DNA of 64,000 nucleotides from Heracleum sosnowskyi. Taxonomy: Eukaryota; Streptophyta; Magnoliopsida; Apiales; Apiaceae. Below are positions 63,279 to 64,000 of this stretch, piece by piece. Position 1 is the stretch's first letter, and the number at the start of each line of letters is the position of its first letter. The notes beneath the pieces are model-generated. The model was given only the letters and a program-made list of their open reading frames with translations, did no database searches and had not been told where the DNA came from. The stretch lies in the NCBI GenBank assembly GCA_030848705.1, contig CM061245.1:61840006-61904005 (forward strand), written 5' to 3'. A program made the translations under genes and the position numbers.

Positions 63279-64000
63279 CCCTTTAGAGGCAAACGTAATC
63301 GGGCGTCCCCTGGTATCTGCTACGATTCAGGCACGGACAGCCCTAAATGAACTTTTCTGCAATTCTATAAACCCATAAGGTGAAACTACGAGAAAATATC
63401 CACAAAATGGCCCGCTTCGATTTTTCCCCATTTTCCTTTTATAGCTCCCTTTAGAGGTAAACGTAATCGGGCGTCCCCTGGTATCTGCTACGATTCAGGC
63501 ACGGACAGCCCCAAATGAACTTTTCTGCAATTCTATAAACCCATAGGGTAAAACTACGAGAAAATATCCACAAAATGGCCCGCTTCGATTTTTCCCCATT
63601 TTCCTTGTATAGCTCCCTTTAGAGGTAAACGTAATCGGGCGTCCCCTGGTATCTGCTATGATTCAGTCACGGACAGCCCCAAATGAACTTTTCTGCAATT
63701 CTACAAACCCATAGGGTAAAACTACGAGAAATTATCCACAAAATGGCCCTCTTCAATTTTTCCCCATTTTACTTGGATAGCACCCTTTAGAGGTAAACTT
63801 AATCGGGCGTCCCTGGTATCTGCTACGATTCAGGCACGGACAGCCACAAATGAACTTTTCTGCAATTCTATAAACCCATAGGGTAAAATTACGAGAAAAT
63901 ATCCACAAAATGGCCCGCTTCGATTTTTCCCCATTTTCCTTGTATAGCTCCCTTTAGAGGCAAACGTAATCGGGCGTCCCCTGGTATCTGCTATGATTCA
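62462..64000 (+). repeat. 5-monomer local duplication (838 bp) running into the window end
   Basis: 'tgattcagtcac' lies at 62821 and 63659, 838 bp apart, and the surrounding sequence from about 62462-63122 matches 63300-63960. This is not a straight continuation of the 6709-bp period: at the matching place copy B has 'gatttttcacc' (56710) and 'tatctcctatgattcagg', while 63419 and 63659 have the other forms. The final 40 bp have 'gaggcaaacg' and 'gtcccctgg', so the match ends near 63960. Confidence 0.82.

Larger units (their letters stand above)
1..64000 (+). repeat. Satellite DNA array, 167/168-bp monomer, about 382 head-to-tail copies
   Basis: The same unit recurs from the first to the last base. 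Consecutive 'caaaatgg' phase marks fall at 1, 169, 336, 504 and 671, so monomers alternate 168 and 167 bp, and long spacings divide to 167.6-167.8 bp per monomer throughout. All copies have the same orientation. Monomers differ mostly by single substitutions and rare 1-6 nt indels at recurrent sites. No foreign DNA longer than 6 bp was seen. The unit length is close to nucleosomal spacing, as in many centromeric satellites; that this array is centromeric is inference. Plus orientation is arbitrary. I do not recognise the family, and the host is unidentified. Confidence 0.98.

Noticed and set aside
1..64000. CRISPR array, because of the regular repeats
   Set aside because: There are no unique spacers. 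The whole 167/168-bp unit is repeated, unlike the roughly 25-40 bp repeats with unrelated spacers of CRISPR.
1..64000. CENP-B box
   Set aside because: Searching by eye for TTCGNNNNANNCGGG on both strands, I found only the 3' half ('aagcggg' on the minus strand, 'aatcggg' on the plus strand). The required TTCG is not at the right distance in the consensus.
1..64000. Primate alpha satellite
   Set aside because: Monomer length is similar to 171 bp, but I see no resemblance to the alpha satellite consensus and no CENP-B box.
1..64000. Tandem rRNA or 5S gene array
   Set aside because: The unit is too short for an rDNA repeat. I see no 5S internal control region or pol III T-run context; the T5 tract at monomer positions 19-23 is not preceded by A and B boxes that I can recognise.

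Overview
The whole 64-kb window is one uninterrupted head-to-tail satellite DNA array. The monomer is 167 or 168 bp with about 45% GC in the consensus. The window holds roughly 382 copies, all in the same orientation. I found no protein-coding gene, tRNA, rRNA, transposon, CRISPR array or unique sequence. Every block I read by eye aligns to the same monomer, and the window starts and ends inside the array. Nucleosome-length monomers, multi-monomer higher-order repeats (HORs) and lack of interruption are typical of eukaryotic centromeric or pericentromeric satellites. I do not recognise the family by name. It is not primate alpha satellite, and no canonical CENP-B box is visible. A flowering plant is my best guess for the host, but the sequence alone does not prove it.

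Monomer numbering here starts at the phase 'caaaatgg' (window position 1). The main diagnostic sites are monomer positions 9-12, 17 (G/A), 35-39 (TTGTA, TTGGA, TAGTA, TTTTA), 71-76 (GTCCCC or the 1-nt shorter ATCCC), 96, 107, 115, 123, 134, 144, 148, 159 and 163. TTGGA monomers are usually also the 167-bp ATCCC form. They often alternate with 168-bp monomers, giving a dimeric sub-period of 335 bp.

Layout: (i) 1-20.3 kb, zone I, has nested HORs of 8, 15 and 10 monomers (1342, 2516, 1676 bp), then rearranged 5-, 8-, 12- and 17-monomer spacings. (ii) 20.3-44.4 kb, zone II, is marked by 'caagcac' and 'aaataaac' monomers, by 335-bp dimers, by HOR units of 12, 13, 14 and 17 monomers, and by a 30/31-monomer duplication (5034/5202 bp). 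(iii) 44.4-49.4 kb is a tandem pair of 2517-bp 15-monomer units with zone I signature monomers. (iv) 49.86-64 kb, zone III, is a distinct variant family in a 40-monomer, 6709-bp unit present twice and nearly identical, followed by an 838-bp local duplication that runs to the window end.

There is no gene cooperation to describe. The biology is array evolution: repeated local segmental duplication at many unit sizes, and transitions at all eight CpG sites of the monomer, consistent with long-term cytosine methylation. All repeat boundaries come from visual comparison of diagnostic bases. They are approximate to tens of bases unless stated otherwise.
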